Shown here in pieces: positions 32,567-42,374 of a stretch of DNA of 64,000 nt. This stretch comes from Chryseobacterium tagetis (lineage in GTDB: Bacteria > Bacteroidota > Bacteroidia > Flavobacteriales > Weeksellaceae), in assembly GCF_016735585.2 (NCBI RefSeq), contig NZ_JAERSE020000002.1, forward strand, positions 903,550 through 967,549, given 5' to 3'. Positions within the stretch are counted from its first letter, which is position 1, and every line of letters starts with the position of its first letter. Below the pieces are notes generated by a model. The model saw nothing but the letters and a program-made list of their open reading frames with translations. It was not told the origin of the DNA and made no database searches. The translations under genes were made by a program, and so were the position numbers.

Positions 32567-35500
32567 TTATGTATGTCTATATATTTTTATTGATGCCGAA
32601 CTGAATTCTAAGGTATAATTTGCATGTTCAAAAGCCGTATTTCCTTCATTTATAAAAATAATTTTTGGAGGAAATTTTTTTACATTGTTGAAATCAAACG
32701 AATCTGTTGAGATCAAAAGAACATCAATTTCCTTATTTATTTCAGAAAAATCTGCGAGGTATTTGATCTTTCGCTGCTTCACGATATAATTATATCTGGC
32801 GATTTCCCGTTTTTCAGGATCAAGAACAAAACTGAATATTCTTCTGCTTGCTTCCTGTAACGTAAATAAAACATCTTTTTGTCCATAATCATTGGCGATG
32901 TGCAGAATGTTCCCGCTTTTCGGAAGATGTTTATTCAGTTCAAAATAGAGGGTTTTATTTTTCTTGAAATCTTCCTTTACTTCTTTTACGACTTCGGTAT
33001 CTTTATATAAAAAGCTTAAGAATAACTTCTTTTTAAAATAATTTTCATCTTCCAGCTCACTTCTAAGCTTTGAAAACTCTTCCCTGAAATAGGCATTGAT
33101 CTTTTTTGTCCTTTCAGAATAGGTTGTTCCGAACTTCAGATTGTCTTTATGAATCCGATCTCCTACTTTTACGGTAATGGCTCCGTCGTAGATAATGAAA
33201 TCTCCTTTGGGCAATACTTCAGAATTTCCGTGGATATAAACCGGAACAATATCTAATCCAAATTGTTCTGCAATATAAAATGCTCCTTTATGAAATCTTT
33301 TTACATCATTGGTGTAAGAGCGCTCTGCTTCAGGAAAAACTACTAAAGAATATCCCTGTTCTACTTTTTCTTTTAATTGATCCATGCCGTTTTCAATACC
33401 TTGAGATACAGGATAAAATCCTAAAGCTCTTACCAGCTTCCCAAAAACAGGAGAATTATATACCCAATCATTGACTAAATAGATAATTTTATGATTGCTC
33501 ATTGCTAAAGCCAATGTGTCAAGAAAAGACGTATGATTGGCAATGATTACGGCTGGTTGGCTGAAATCTTCATTCGGGTTTTTGATTAGCCTCTTTTTTA
33601 CAAATGGATTGGTGTATAAAACGGAAACTAAAAATTTAGCCATGATCAATTTGATGATCTCCAAAGTTTTTCCTTTTGAATTTTTGGCAAAAATACTTCC
33701 GATTGCTGAAAAAATTAATCCTCCCAATCCATAATACAGAAAAGAGAATGTTGAATTGATGATGAGTCTGAAGGTGATCGGTGAAAGTCCTTTTTTGGCT
33801 CTGTTGGTAATTAATAGCCTAAACCAAAACGGGTACAGTGTTGAGGTGATAATAATTACAGAGAACATTCCGATTAATGCGACTAAAGCTAATGAATGTA
33901 ATGCCGGATGTTTGGCAAAAATCAAAGAGCCTATCGAAAGTACGGTGGTGAAAACTGCCAGAATGATAGAAGTTCTGTATGTCGGCAACTCATTTTTTCC
34001 TGTTGTGTGTTCTTTCTGCATAGCCTGAGTAAGGAAAATACTGAAATCGTCTCCCACCCCAAAAACCAAAGTGCAGACAACCGTACTGAAAATGTTTAAT
34101 TCTAATCCTAAAAAGTAAAGAATTCCTGCAGTAACAACTCCGGTCAGAACAATGGGAAACATCGTTAAAACCGTCAGCTCAAAATTCCGGAAGAAAACAA
34201 TGATCGTTAAAACAATAGCCAGCAAAGAATAATTAATCAGGGTATTGAAATCTCTTTTCAATAAACCTAGGAAGTTTTCATTCATCTGTTGACGGTCGAT
34301 TGCCAAAGCGTCGTGATTTTTTTCAACGTCTTTGATGAAGGCATCCCTTTTTTTATCATCCACTTTTACAACATTCGAAACCGTATAAAAACCATTTTCG
34401 TTGCTTAAAAACTCCGAAATCTGTAAAGCTTTTACCTTTTCGTAGTCTTTTAAAGTTAAAGTAGAATAGCTTTTATTTAAATTTTCATTAAACTGATCAA
34501 ATGCAGAACTGTTGAATCCAAACTGATTTCCGTTCTTTATTAATTCGGAAATGGTTTGATTCTTCTTATTCGAGTCCCAGAATTTATTCCATTCCTCAAT
34601 CTTTTTTTGCTGATCTTTTTCCGAGAGAACCACATTTCCGAGAGAATTGTAGCTTAGAATTTTCCCCTCTTTCTTTTCTTTTTCTAAAAACCGGCTCAGT
34701 TGGGAGTTTCTGGTGAGAGCTTCATTTTCCGAATTTCCGTAAGAAATGGTATAAATGGATTTTGAAGTGATGTCTGAAAGCTTCTGAAGTTTTGCTTCAC
34801 TTATTTTTAAATCTTTAGGGATATAATTTAAATCTCCGATGTCTTCATTAAAACCGACATGTCGGAAACCGAAAAGACAGATTAAAATAATAACCGAACA
34901 TCCTATAATTAAAGGCTTATTTTTCTCGTAAGGATACGAACCTATCTTGTCTATGAAGTTTGCATTGACGGCTTTCTGCTTTGTCTTTGGTGTGTATAAT
35001 TGCGGAACAATGATCAAAGCGGTGATGGATGACAGAATCACGGTAATCGCTGCAAAAAGTCCCAGATCTTTTAAAGCTTCTGAGCGTACAAAAACCAGAC
35101 ATAAAAAAGAAACTGCTGTTGTGGCACTGCTTAAAATAATAGGCTGGGTAATTTCCTTGTAAAGTTCTTCAATGTTATTGTTGTGCTTATAATGCGTCAG
35201 AATATGAAGCGCATAATCGATGGTGATTCCTATTAAAATAGCTCCTACACTCAATGAGATTGCAGAAATTTTGTCTTTAATAAAGTATAAAATTAACAGA
35301 GCCAATAAAACAGAGAAAACTGTCGGAAGAAAAACAATGATCGGCGTGAAAACATTTCTGAAATAATAAATCAGTAAAAGCAAAAGAACAGTCATTGAAA
35401 TAATAACCGTGTTTTGAATATCCTTTTTAATCTGTTGGGCATTAGCAACAGCAATTACCGGAGAACCGAAGTAGCTGATTTCCGTTTTTCCTTTGAATTG

Positions 35501-36220
35501 TTTGTTGAGGTTGTCTTTTATTCCATTGAGATGATCAATAAAAGCCTCGTTATTTTTTGTGTCGTTGCTTTTGTTTTTCGGATCAATGAAAAGAAGAAGA
35601 TTTTTCCCGTCTTTGGTGACAATGTAGCTGTCTTCAAGCTTGAAATCTTTGCTGATATTTAGAGCATTCAGTTTTTTGATCCCTAAAAAAGTGATTCCAA
35701 GCGGATCTTTTTTAATGAATTCTTTGGTTACTAAACTTGTGGGCGAAACCAAAGAAACGTAATTGTTTTCAACCTGCTTTGAGATGCTGTCTTTTTGAAG
35801 TTTTCTTCCGATTTCAATGTAATCGTTTTCATTTAAAAATAAAGGAAGATTCTGATTTACGAAATCGAAAGTTTCTGAAATTTCATTGTCATTTACTTTT
35901 CCCTGTACAGAACCTATATATTTTTTTAAAGGTTCAATTTTATTTAAAAAAGTATCGGCAGTTTCAGAAAGCTGAAAATTATCTTCTTTGGATTTGTTTT
36001 CAATAATGACGATGATCTTATCTGAAAAGTTGAGTTGTTTCAGAACTTTTGCTGTGAGATCGGATTTTTCATTTTTAGGAATTATCTGGTTAATATCTTC
36101 TTCAAAGTTGATTTTTGAGGCGAAGAAAACGCACAAAACGGCTATTCCTGCCGCAAAAAGTACAGAAAGAATCTTGTTTTTTGAGATGAGATAATATAAA
36201 AATATGAAGAAATGATGCAT
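32567..36220 (-). CDS. RND/MMPL exporter fused to a PlsC acyltransferase and a methyltransferase-like domain
   Basis: This 1217-residue protein is a three-part fusion. Residues 1-800 are an RND/MMPL exporter with two membrane blocks and large periplasmic loops. At about 890-1030 a PlsC acyltransferase domain shows NHTSFLD at 893 (HX4D) and VVFPEAERSYT near 963. The last 130 residues resemble a SAM-methyltransferase Rossmann core (GNILHIANDYGQKDVLF, then FSFVLDPEKREIARYN). The exporter could move pigment or lipid while the acyltransferase modifies it. The gene heads the long minus-strand operon and has a good consensus promoter close to its ATG. Confidence 0.88.
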   Translation of the reverse strand: MHHFFIFLYYLISKNKILSVLFAAGIAVLCVFFASKINFEEDINQIIPKNEKSDLTAKVLKQLNFSDKIIVIIENKSKEDNFQLSETADTFLNKIEPLKKYIGSVQGKVNDNEISETFDFVNQNLPLFLNENDYIEIGRKLQKDSISKQVENNYVSLVSPTSLVTKEFIKKDPLGITFLGIKKLNALNISKDFKLEDSYIVTKDGKNLLLFIDPKNKSNDTKNNEAFIDHLNGIKDNLNKQFKGKTEISYFGSPVIAVANAQQIKKDIQNTVIISMTVLLLLLIYYFRNVFTPIIVFLPTVFSVLLALLILYFIKDKISAISLSVGAILIGITIDYALHILTHYKHNNNIEELYKEITQPIILSSATTAVSFLCLVFVRSEALKDLGLFAAITVILSSITALIIVPQLYTPKTKQKAVNANFIDKIGSYPYEKNKPLIIGCSVIILICLFGFRHVGFNEDIGDLNYIPKDLKISEAKLQKLSDITSKSIYTISYGNSENEALTRNSQLSRFLEKEKKEGKILSYNSLGNVVLSEKDQQKKIEEWNKFWDSNKKNQTISELIKNGNQFGFNSSAFDQFNENLNKSYSTLTLKDYEKVKALQISEFLSNENGFYTVSNVVKVDDKKRDAFIKDVEKNHDALAIDRQQMNENFLGLLKRDFNTLINYSLLAIVLTIIVFFRNFELTVLTMFPIVLTGVVTAGILYFLGLELNIFSTVVCTLVFGVGDDFSIFLTQAMQKEHTTGKNELPTYRTSIILAVFTTVLSIGSLIFAKHPALHSLALVALIGMFSVIIITSTLYPFWFRLLITNRAKKGLSPITFRLIINSTFSFLYYGLGGLIFSAIGSIFAKNSKGKTLEIIKLIMAKFLVSVLYTNPFVKKRLIKNPNEDFSQPAVIIANHTSFLDTLALAMSNHKIIYLVNDWVYNSPVFGKLVRALGFYPVSQGIENGMDQLKEKVEQGYSLVVFPEAERSYTNDVKRFHKGAFYIAEQFGLDIVPVYIHGNSEVLPKGDFIIYDGAITVKVGDRIHKDNLKFGTTYSERTKKINAYFREEFSKLRSELEDENYFKKKLFLSFLYKDTEVVKEVKEDFKKNKTLYFELNKHLPKSGNILHIANDYGQKDVLFTLQEASRRIFSFVLDPEKREIARYNYIVKQRKIKYLADFSEINKEIDVLLISTDSFDFNNVKKFPPKIIFINEGNTAFEHANYTLEFSSASIKIYRHT

Positions 36221-36241
36221 TACATTATAAAATCAAGTTTG

Positions 36242-36271
36242 CAAATTTAAATTTTTAGGAGGGAGTTCAAA
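36242..36271 (-). promoter_or_regulatory. consensus promoter of the main pigment operon
   Basis: On the minus strand TTTG (36271-36268), 18 bases, TAAATTTG (36249-36242) fits the Bacteroidota promoter consensus. The start codon of the RND fusion is 22 bases further on. It would drive genes from 36220 down to 21228. Confidence 0.7.
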
Positions 36272-36311
36272 ATTTTTATGGATAAAGTTTGAGTTGAAAA
36301 TCAATAAAATA

Positions 36312-36345
36312 TTTGTAGTTCAAATGAAAAAAACTTATATTTTTG
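36312..36345 (+). promoter_or_regulatory. consensus promoter for the membrane-protein pair
   Basis: TTTG (36312-36315), 22 bases, TATTTTTG (36338-36345). The first downstream start is the ATG at 36410. It is divergent from the pigment-operon promoter at 36242-36271. Confidence 0.6.
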
Positions 36346-36409
36346 CAAATAATGTCTTTGTAAAGAGACTTTTGAAACAAAATTATTCTAATTTGAGGAA
36401 CTGTTTTGT

Positions 36410-37402
36410 ATGCATAAACTATTTGATGAAAAAATAAATGACATTTTATTTGTCATAATCTTCCCGTTCCTTCTTTTATTCATGGCATATTACGGCTTTG
36501 AGTCTTCTTATGTGGATATGAAAATGTGGGAGAAAGCGCCGGATTTTATGTTCTCATCGGTATATGCGTATCGTGTTATTCCGAATTATCTGAGTGTTCA
36601 TATTTCTGAAATTTTTACTGAGATTGTTAACGGCTTTCCTGGGCTTAAGGTTTTTCTTTTAAAACACGGAACTTTATTTTATCATAGTGTTTTTATTGTC
36701 AACAGCTTCTTTTTTGTTTTATCCTCTGTTCTTCTATCTTTAATTTTTAAGCTGAATCCTTCTGCTTTCTTTAAGGATATTAAAATTAGAAGGATTGTAC
36801 ATTTATTGGCCGTTTTCTTAATCGTGATTACCCAATATGTGCCGACAAACTGCGATGTTATTGCGGTCTTCTTTTATCTTTTCGGAATTTTATTCACCTT
36901 AAGGTATTTTCATTATAAAAAGCTTAGCGATTTTTTATTGCTGTTTGCCTTGATTTTAATTTCAACTTTTGTGAGAGAAACCTCTTGCCTGAATATTGCT
37001 TTTTTTGCTGCGCTCTTTGTGAATATAAAAAAGATTGATCTTACCTATGCACGCGAGATTATTTTTCTGGTAGCTGCTTTTTTAATTCCTTATTTAGGGT
37101 TGAAATATTTTATTCCTCAAAATGCTTCTTTTGCCGAAGGGGTTTATCTCGTTAAAAATTTTACAAGTCCTTTTAATTTATCTGGATTATTCTTTGGTGT
37201 TATAGGGTTGTATTTTGCTTTTACACTTTGTACTTCAGATCAAAAAAATATTTTAAAAAAATACCTTCTTTTCTCATCTCCTTATATACTGATGATTGCT
37301 TTTGTCGGGATTTTTTGGGAGACCAGACTTTTTATACCTTTACTCCTGACCAGTTTTGTTATAGCTTCTCATGAGTTTAAAAAATATCAAATCACTTCAT
37401 GA
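36410..37402 (+). CDS. polytopic membrane protein of glycan-assembly type
   Basis: No exact family could be named. The 330-residue protein is strongly hydrophobic with about eight to ten membrane segments. The early segment VYAYRVIPNYLSVHIS after the first helix resembles the PYR-type loop of envelope glycan membrane proteins. It overlaps the EpsG-like gene by four bases (ATGA), so the two are expressed together. A related layout appears in the protein at 42375. A Wzy-like polymerase or lipid-linked sugar transferase is possible, without a visible catalytic motif. Confidence 0.65.
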   Translation: MHKLFDEKINDILFVIIFPFLLLFMAYYGFESSYVDMKMWEKAPDFMFSSVYAYRVIPNYLSVHISEIFTEIVNGFPGLKVFLLKHGTLFYHSVFIVNSFFFVLSSVLLSLIFKLNPSAFFKDIKIRRIVHLLAVFLIVITQYVPTNCDVIAVFFYLFGILFTLRYFHYKKLSDFLLLFALILISTFVRETSCLNIAFFAALFVNIKKIDLTYAREIIFLVAAFLIPYLGLKYFIPQNASFAEGVYLVKNFTSPFNLSGLFFGVIGLYFAFTLCTSDQKNILKKYLLFSSPYILMIAFVGIFWETRLFIPLLLTSFVIASHEFKKYQITS

Positions 37403-38538
37403 GCTTATTACACCCATATTACATTATTGCGATTATTTATATGCTGATTTTCAGCTTTCAGGAAGTGTTTTCCGGAAGGGTTGATAAAAAATGGCTTTGG
37501 CTTTTAGGGGTGTATCTTATGATTGTTGCGGGGCTTAGAGATCAGGTAGGACCGGATTATGGAAGTTACCGTGGTATTTATATCTATTCAGGGACAAAAG
37601 ATTATGTGAGCATCTTTATGAAAGCCCTTAATATGGAAGGTCCACAGATAATGGATCTAGAATGGCTATTCGTCCTCATCAACAAGATTTTGCTGAATGT
37701 TTTTAATGCTCCCTTTTACATGCTTACGTTTGTAATTGCTATCATTACAATCATTTTTAAGATAGATTATATTGAGGATAATACCTTTTATCCCTTTACC
37801 TTCATGCTGTTTATGTTTATCCCTGGTTTTTTTATTGGGGAAAGTGGTCAGATTAGGCAGTGTTTAGGTTCCTTTATTGTCTATTATGCTATTAGATTTA
37901 TCAAGCAGAGGAAATTATTTTATTACCTTTTGTTTATTTATATAGGGGCCGGAATTCATAACGTATGTTATGTGTTTTTACCGATGTACTGGCTGGTTCG
38001 TGTTCCTCTGAATAAAGCCTGGATGCTGATTCTTATTGTAGTTTCGGTCATTCTTTCTCCTTTCGAAGTATATCGTGTTTTTGGAGATTTTTTAACAAAT
38101 ATTGCTTCTCAAAGTGAACTGGTAGAAGGTTTCAATGGGTATATTGATGAAAGTGTACAACGTTTGAACGGTGGTTTCGGAATTCCTGAAGTGATGATGA
38201 TCATTCTTACATTCTTCCTTTTCTTCTTCGATTCGGATATGAAAAAGAAATTTCCTTATTACGAATATCACAGGAATTACGCGGTGATAGGGGTCTGTTT
38301 TTATTTTATATTTAGAAATAATCCCATTTTCTCTTCCCGTTTAGCGGGTGCATTTATCGGATTCTCCTATATTATTATTCCAAATGCGATGTATGTCGCT
38401 TCCGATAATGTCAAAAAAACAATTTATACATTCATCATTGCTTTGGTGATGTTTAACTTTATTGTTTTCTCCAGCTTTAAAAATATTGTGAACGGTAGAT
38501 TTACAATCGATTTGTATAAGAATCATCTTTTACCATAA
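37399..38538 (+). CDS. EpsG-family polysaccharide membrane protein
   Basis: The 379-residue protein has about ten membrane segments and matches the EpsG layout. The early block GLRDQVGPDYGSYRGIY near residues 42-58 is the hallmark (R-x2-x-GPDY), followed by FIPGFFIGESGQIRQCLG and YIGAGIHNVCY. EpsG proteins are predicted Wzy-like polymerases of exopolysaccharide. Translation is coupled to the preceding membrane protein by a four-base overlap. A hairpin terminator follows at 38564-38590, so the pair forms a two-gene unit. Confidence 0.85.
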   Translation: MSLLHPYYIIAIIYMLIFSFQEVFSGRVDKKWLWLLGVYLMIVAGLRDQVGPDYGSYRGIYIYSGTKDYVSIFMKALNMEGPQIMDLEWLFVLINKILLNVFNAPFYMLTFVIAIITIIFKIDYIEDNTFYPFTFMLFMFIPGFFIGESGQIRQCLGSFIVYYAIRFIKQRKLFYYLLFIYIGAGIHNVCYVFLPMYWLVRVPLNKAWMLILIVVSVILSPFEVYRVFGDFLTNIASQSELVEGFNGYIDESVQRLNGGFGIPEVMMIILTFFLFFFDSDMKKKFPYYEYHRNYAVIGVCFYFIFRNNPIFSSRLAGAFIGFSYIIIPNAMYVASDNVKKTIYTFIIALVMFNFIVFSSFKNIVNGRFTIDLYKNHLLP

Positions 38539-38563
38539 ATCTAAGTTTTTTGCTTTAAATAGG

Positions 38564-38590
38564 GCGATGCGTAATGTATCGCTTTTTTTT
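38564..38590 (+). terminator. hairpin terminator after the EpsG-like gene
   Basis: GCGATGC (38564-38570) pairs with GTATCGC (38576-38582) with one G-T wobble, followed by eight Ts. Confidence 0.7.
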
Positions 38591-38627
38591 GTTTTATGTA
38601 TTACGGTTAAAATTAATCTTAAATTAA

Positions 38628-38657
38628 TTGTTTCTGTATAATATTATTATACTTTTG
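38628..38657 (+). promoter_or_regulatory. consensus promoter for the T9SS cargo gene
   Basis: TTG (38628-38630), 19 bases, TACTTTTG (38650-38657). The start codon is at 38761, giving a leader of roughly 95 bases. Confidence 0.65.
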
Positions 38658-38760
38658 CAGAGAAACATGAATGATGAATGATTTATTAGTATTTGAATAT
38701 GTTTATTTTTTATTTAAGATAAATGTATTTGTTTTTAATTATTAATAATTTTTAGCATTT

Positions 38761-41700
38761 ATGATTTCGAAATTTGAGAAACTCACTTTGTGGGGAATAA
38801 TAAGCTTGAAAGATCAATTTTCTTTTAGCTTGAAAGCTCTGTATGTGGTGTGTTTACTGCCTATACTTGGCTTTTCTAATGTGAAAAATGACTCTTTGAA
38901 ATTGAGATTTTCAAAAGAGTTTAGATTTGAAACAGGAAGATTAAAAGAACAAAAAAATCAATATTCCAAAACCTTATTGAAAGATTGGACAAAAGCCCCC
39001 AATAGCTATGTTTTTGATCCCAATTCTTCTTATGAAGGCATTTATATTCCTGTGAAAAAAGCATATGCAATTTGGCAGAATAATTCATTTTTAGGTACAT
39101 CGGGAATTCCTTCCGGTACCGTTACAGCAGATGTTTTGTGGGAAGATGTGCATGGGCTAATAAAAGCAAATGCCAATTATAGTCTTGAAATAACAGGATC
39201 TGGGGAAGATGCAAAAATCAAAATTCCGGTGAATAAATCGAAAGAGGGAAATGCGGTAATTGCATTCAGAGTAAATGGAGAGATTTTCTGGTCTTGGCAC
39301 GTGTGGGTAACGGAAGATCCAAGTAACGGATCTTCTTATAAAAGTTTTCCGGGAGTCAAGCGAAAAAGAAATGACGGGGTTGTAGAAGCTATTCCCGATT
39401 CAGAATGGAAATGGATGGACCGGAATTTAGGCGCTGTAAGCAATTCCATTACGGGAACAGAATGGAACAGAAACGGAGGACTGCTTTATCAGTGGGGAAG
39501 AAAAGATCCTATTCCTCCTTTGGTAATGAAGGGCGGAGATTTTTATGAAGTTTCGGGTATGGCAGGAAGAATTCGACACAGAGCCGCGAAAAATTTTGAT
39601 AATGCAACAAATTTTGACAACCTCCGACAGTTTGTTCTGCTTTCCAATGCTACGGTAAACAATAATATTCAGCTTTCTGTAAAAAATCCGTTAAGCTTAA
39701 TTTATGTAAATAAAGACGATAATTCCGGACCGGCGTATTACAATAATAATACAAACCTTATGGTGAACTGGTTTGGGAAATCTTCTGTATTAACAGATAA
39801 TAAACTGTCTGAGCTTAATTTATGGTCAGATAATTCTGAAGGAAAAATAGTAACGGATTACAATAATTCTGATAATGCGGCGGTATATAAGGATAAATCA
39901 TCATTTGATCCCTGCCCGAACGGCTGGAGAATTCCTTCTATGTTAACGGCGAATTTAGCTTCTGCATCCTACGTAGATGATGTCCGTATAGACTTTTCTC
40001 CTTTTGGGGTGCAGACTTCATTGGGGAAAGATGTTTTCGAATCCAATGGATATCATATTATTAAGCCCAATAATACCAATGTCCCTTCGTTTTTGCAGGG
40101 AGTAAAAGTATATCCCAATTTAGGTTTTGATTTCTCTAACGTCGGAGGCTTTAATATGGGTATTTTTCCCGGAACAGGACAGTTGGTGATAGATTCTCAG
40201 GCAGGGCAATATACAGATCAGCATCATGTAGGACTGTGGACGGCGACTATGGCAAGACATTTTGATATGACTCCGGCGGTAGGGGCAAGATCGATGTTTA
40301 TGATTTCGGATCAGTATCAGACCGATGTGCCGGATCCTTCTAAACCCAATATTAAAGGAAGATATTGGTATATGCCGACATCCGCTGTAAAAACATCGGA
40401 CGCGAATGCCTGCAGATGTATCAAAGATCCTTTATATACCATCGATGACTATGATTTTCCAACTGAGTATTTCAGTGCTGCTGCAGAATATAAAGAAGGC
40501 TTAGATAATCCGAATACCTATCAGATTGTAAAATCCAGTACTTTATCTGCTATTGAGATCCCGGTGAGTAAGGCATTCTCTGTACAAAGTCAGTTATTAG
40601 GAAATGAAGCGATACTGAATGCCTCTAATTTTAATAATTTAAAAGCAAACGTTCTTTGGTCTACGAATACCTCATTGATCAATACTGTGACAATAACGAA
40701 TCCTTCTCCTGGATCAGTTTCCGGGCTGAGTAATTCAAAAATTGTGGTCAATATCAATCCTAATCAGAGTGGTAATGCGGTCATAACACTGCACAACGGA
40801 AGTATTACCAATCCTGTTTACTGGTCGTGGCATATCTGGGTTACCGATTCTGCATTGAGTAGCTATACTTATGCTACTGAATTACCGGATGCTACAGCGA
40901 CTAATTATGTAAATTATATTCCTAAAGGAGATATCTTAAAAACGGAATTCATGGATAGAAACCTGGGAGCTACCGATGCTTTTCCCCAGGTTGCTGATCC
41001 TTTTACTCCGACTGCGGCAGAACTTGCAAAAATTCGTGCATCGACAGGATTACAATATCAGTGGGGAAGAAAAGACCCTATTCCTTCTTTTCAAAATGCA
41101 GATAACAGGTCGAGCTATAATGTATTTTTAGGAAATGTTTCAAGCACCGGAACGGTTGCTTATACTACACTTACCCCGGCGGTTTATAATGATCTTTCCG
41201 GGAATTATATTGTACCGTATAATACCTATTCAAATGCATCGAATGCAAATGTTTTATCTACCGACAGACCTTCGCAGAAAATAGCGAAAGTACTTTCTTA
41301 TGCAGTAGGTCATCCTTTAGTATATATGATCCCGAGCAGTTTTGCTCCTTATAACTCTTCGGTGCCCAATTACACCAACGGAACGGACTGGCTTTCAACA
41401 GAGCCTAATCTGGCTGCTGACAGATGGGGAAGAGGTGGAGAAAAATCTCCTTTTGATCCTTGTCCGCAGGGATGGAGAATTCCTGATTTAACTGGGATTA
41501 CTATAGTAACCAATAAAGATTTCGGGATCTCTCCTTGGTATAAAAAAGATAAAAATGTAGCAACAGCTTATAGTGTGATCAACGACTATTTAGGGACTCG
41601 TGTTCGAAATAGTACTTCTACGACCATAGGATATATGTATAACAATACAGGTTATTCAACTGGTAATTATCCGAACTCGGGATCCCGAGGATTTAGAAGT

Positions 41701-42234
41701 GTAACGGCAAATCAGACAGCTCAAGGAACATTTAATGTGAATAATTTTCAGTATCCGGGAATATGGACAGATGCTCTCGATTCGAACTATATCGGAAGAG
41801 CAGTGAATATTCTTTTTGATGCGGCATCAAGCGCTAACCGGATGATCGCTTTTCATGATAACAATGATCCGTATTTTGGAATGAACTGCAGATGCGTAAA
41901 AGTGAAATACGATCAGAATGGAGAAGAGCTGGGTTCAATCCCTAAAAACCAAGTAACTGCGGGAGTAGGGGGTTCTCAAGGAAATCTAGGAACAACCAGC
42001 GTAGAAAAGAAAGATGAGGAACTTGTTTTATATCCTAACCCTGTTCGTAATACTTTATTCATAAAAGGGGGTACGGAAAAATCGTATCAGTTTCAAATAT
42101 ACAATGCTGCCGGACAAATTGTTTTGACGGGTCAGTTTAAAAATAATCAGGCAGATCTTTCGGCTCTTTCCATCGGAGTTTATTTAGTTAAAATCAATAA
42201 TTATGAAACTGTAACGAAAATCATCAAGCGATAA
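38761..42234 (+). CDS. large secreted protein with two duplicated modules and a T9SS sorting domain
   Basis: The 1157-residue product ends in a type A T9SS sorting domain (LVLYPNPVRNTLFIKG near 1087, IGVYLVKINN, basic KIIKR end), so it should pass through the type IX system. The rest is a tandem duplication. Each half has a beta domain ending in WSWHVWVT (about 176) or WSWHIWVT (about 686), then MDRNLGA (217; 730), QWGRKDPIP (244; 766) and FDPCPxGWRIP (381; 898). This is the Fibrobacter succinogenes major paralogous-type domain. A signal-like helix (LKALYVVCLLPILGFS) lies near residue 27. The ligand is unknown; surface adhesion or glycan binding is possible. Confidence 0.88.
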   Translation: MISKFEKLTLWGIISLKDQFSFSLKALYVVCLLPILGFSNVKNDSLKLRFSKEFRFETGRLKEQKNQYSKTLLKDWTKAPNSYVFDPNSSYEGIYIPVKKAYAIWQNNSFLGTSGIPSGTVTADVLWEDVHGLIKANANYSLEITGSGEDAKIKIPVNKSKEGNAVIAFRVNGEIFWSWHVWVTEDPSNGSSYKSFPGVKRKRNDGVVEAIPDSEWKWMDRNLGAVSNSITGTEWNRNGGLLYQWGRKDPIPPLVMKGGDFYEVSGMAGRIRHRAAKNFDNATNFDNLRQFVLLSNATVNNNIQLSVKNPLSLIYVNKDDNSGPAYYNNNTNLMVNWFGKSSVLTDNKLSELNLWSDNSEGKIVTDYNNSDNAAVYKDKSSFDPCPNGWRIPSMLTANLASASYVDDVRIDFSPFGVQTSLGKDVFESNGYHIIKPNNTNVPSFLQGVKVYPNLGFDFSNVGGFNMGIFPGTGQLVIDSQAGQYTDQHHVGLWTATMARHFDMTPAVGARSMFMISDQYQTDVPDPSKPNIKGRYWYMPTSAVKTSDANACRCIKDPLYTIDDYDFPTEYFSAAAEYKEGLDNPNTYQIVKSSTLSAIEIPVSKAFSVQSQLLGNEAILNASNFNNLKANVLWSTNTSLINTVTITNPSPGSVSGLSNSKIVVNINPNQSGNAVITLHNGSITNPVYWSWHIWVTDSALSSYTYATELPDATATNYVNYIPKGDILKTEFMDRNLGATDAFPQVADPFTPTAAELAKIRASTGLQYQWGRKDPIPSFQNADNRSSYNVFLGNVSSTGTVAYTTLTPAVYNDLSGNYIVPYNTYSNASNANVLSTDRPSQKIAKVLSYAVGHPLVYMIPSSFAPYNSSVPNYTNGTDWLSTEPNLAADRWGRGGEKSPFDPCPQGWRIPDLTGITIVTNKDFGISPWYKKDKNVATAYSVINDYLGTRVRNSTSTTIGYMYNNTGYSTGNYPNSGSRGFRSVTANQTAQGTFNVNNFQYPGIWTDALDSNYIGRAVNILFDAASSANRMIAFHDNNDPYFGMNCRCVKVKYDQNGEELGSIPKNQVTAGVGGSQGNLGTTSVEKKDEELVLYPNPVRNTLFIKGGTEKSYQFQIYNAAGQIVLTGQFKNNQADLSALSIGVYLVKINNYETVTKIIKR

Positions 42235-42274
42235 TTTTTTTAACATCTTATATATTTTAAAAAGAGACATATAG

Positions 42275-42304
42275 TTGTAAAATGTTTTTAAATTCATACT
42301 TTTG
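42275..42304 (+). promoter_or_regulatory. consensus promoter upstream of the membrane protein at 42375
   Basis: TTG (42275-42277), 19 bases, TACTTTTG (42297-42304): the same -7 box and spacing as the promoter of the preceding T9SS gene. Confidence 0.65.
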
Positions 42305-42374
42305 ATTCAAAGGAATGTATGATAAAAACAAAATTCTATATGTTTCTTTTTTTTTGTGGAAATTCCTTTAAGTA

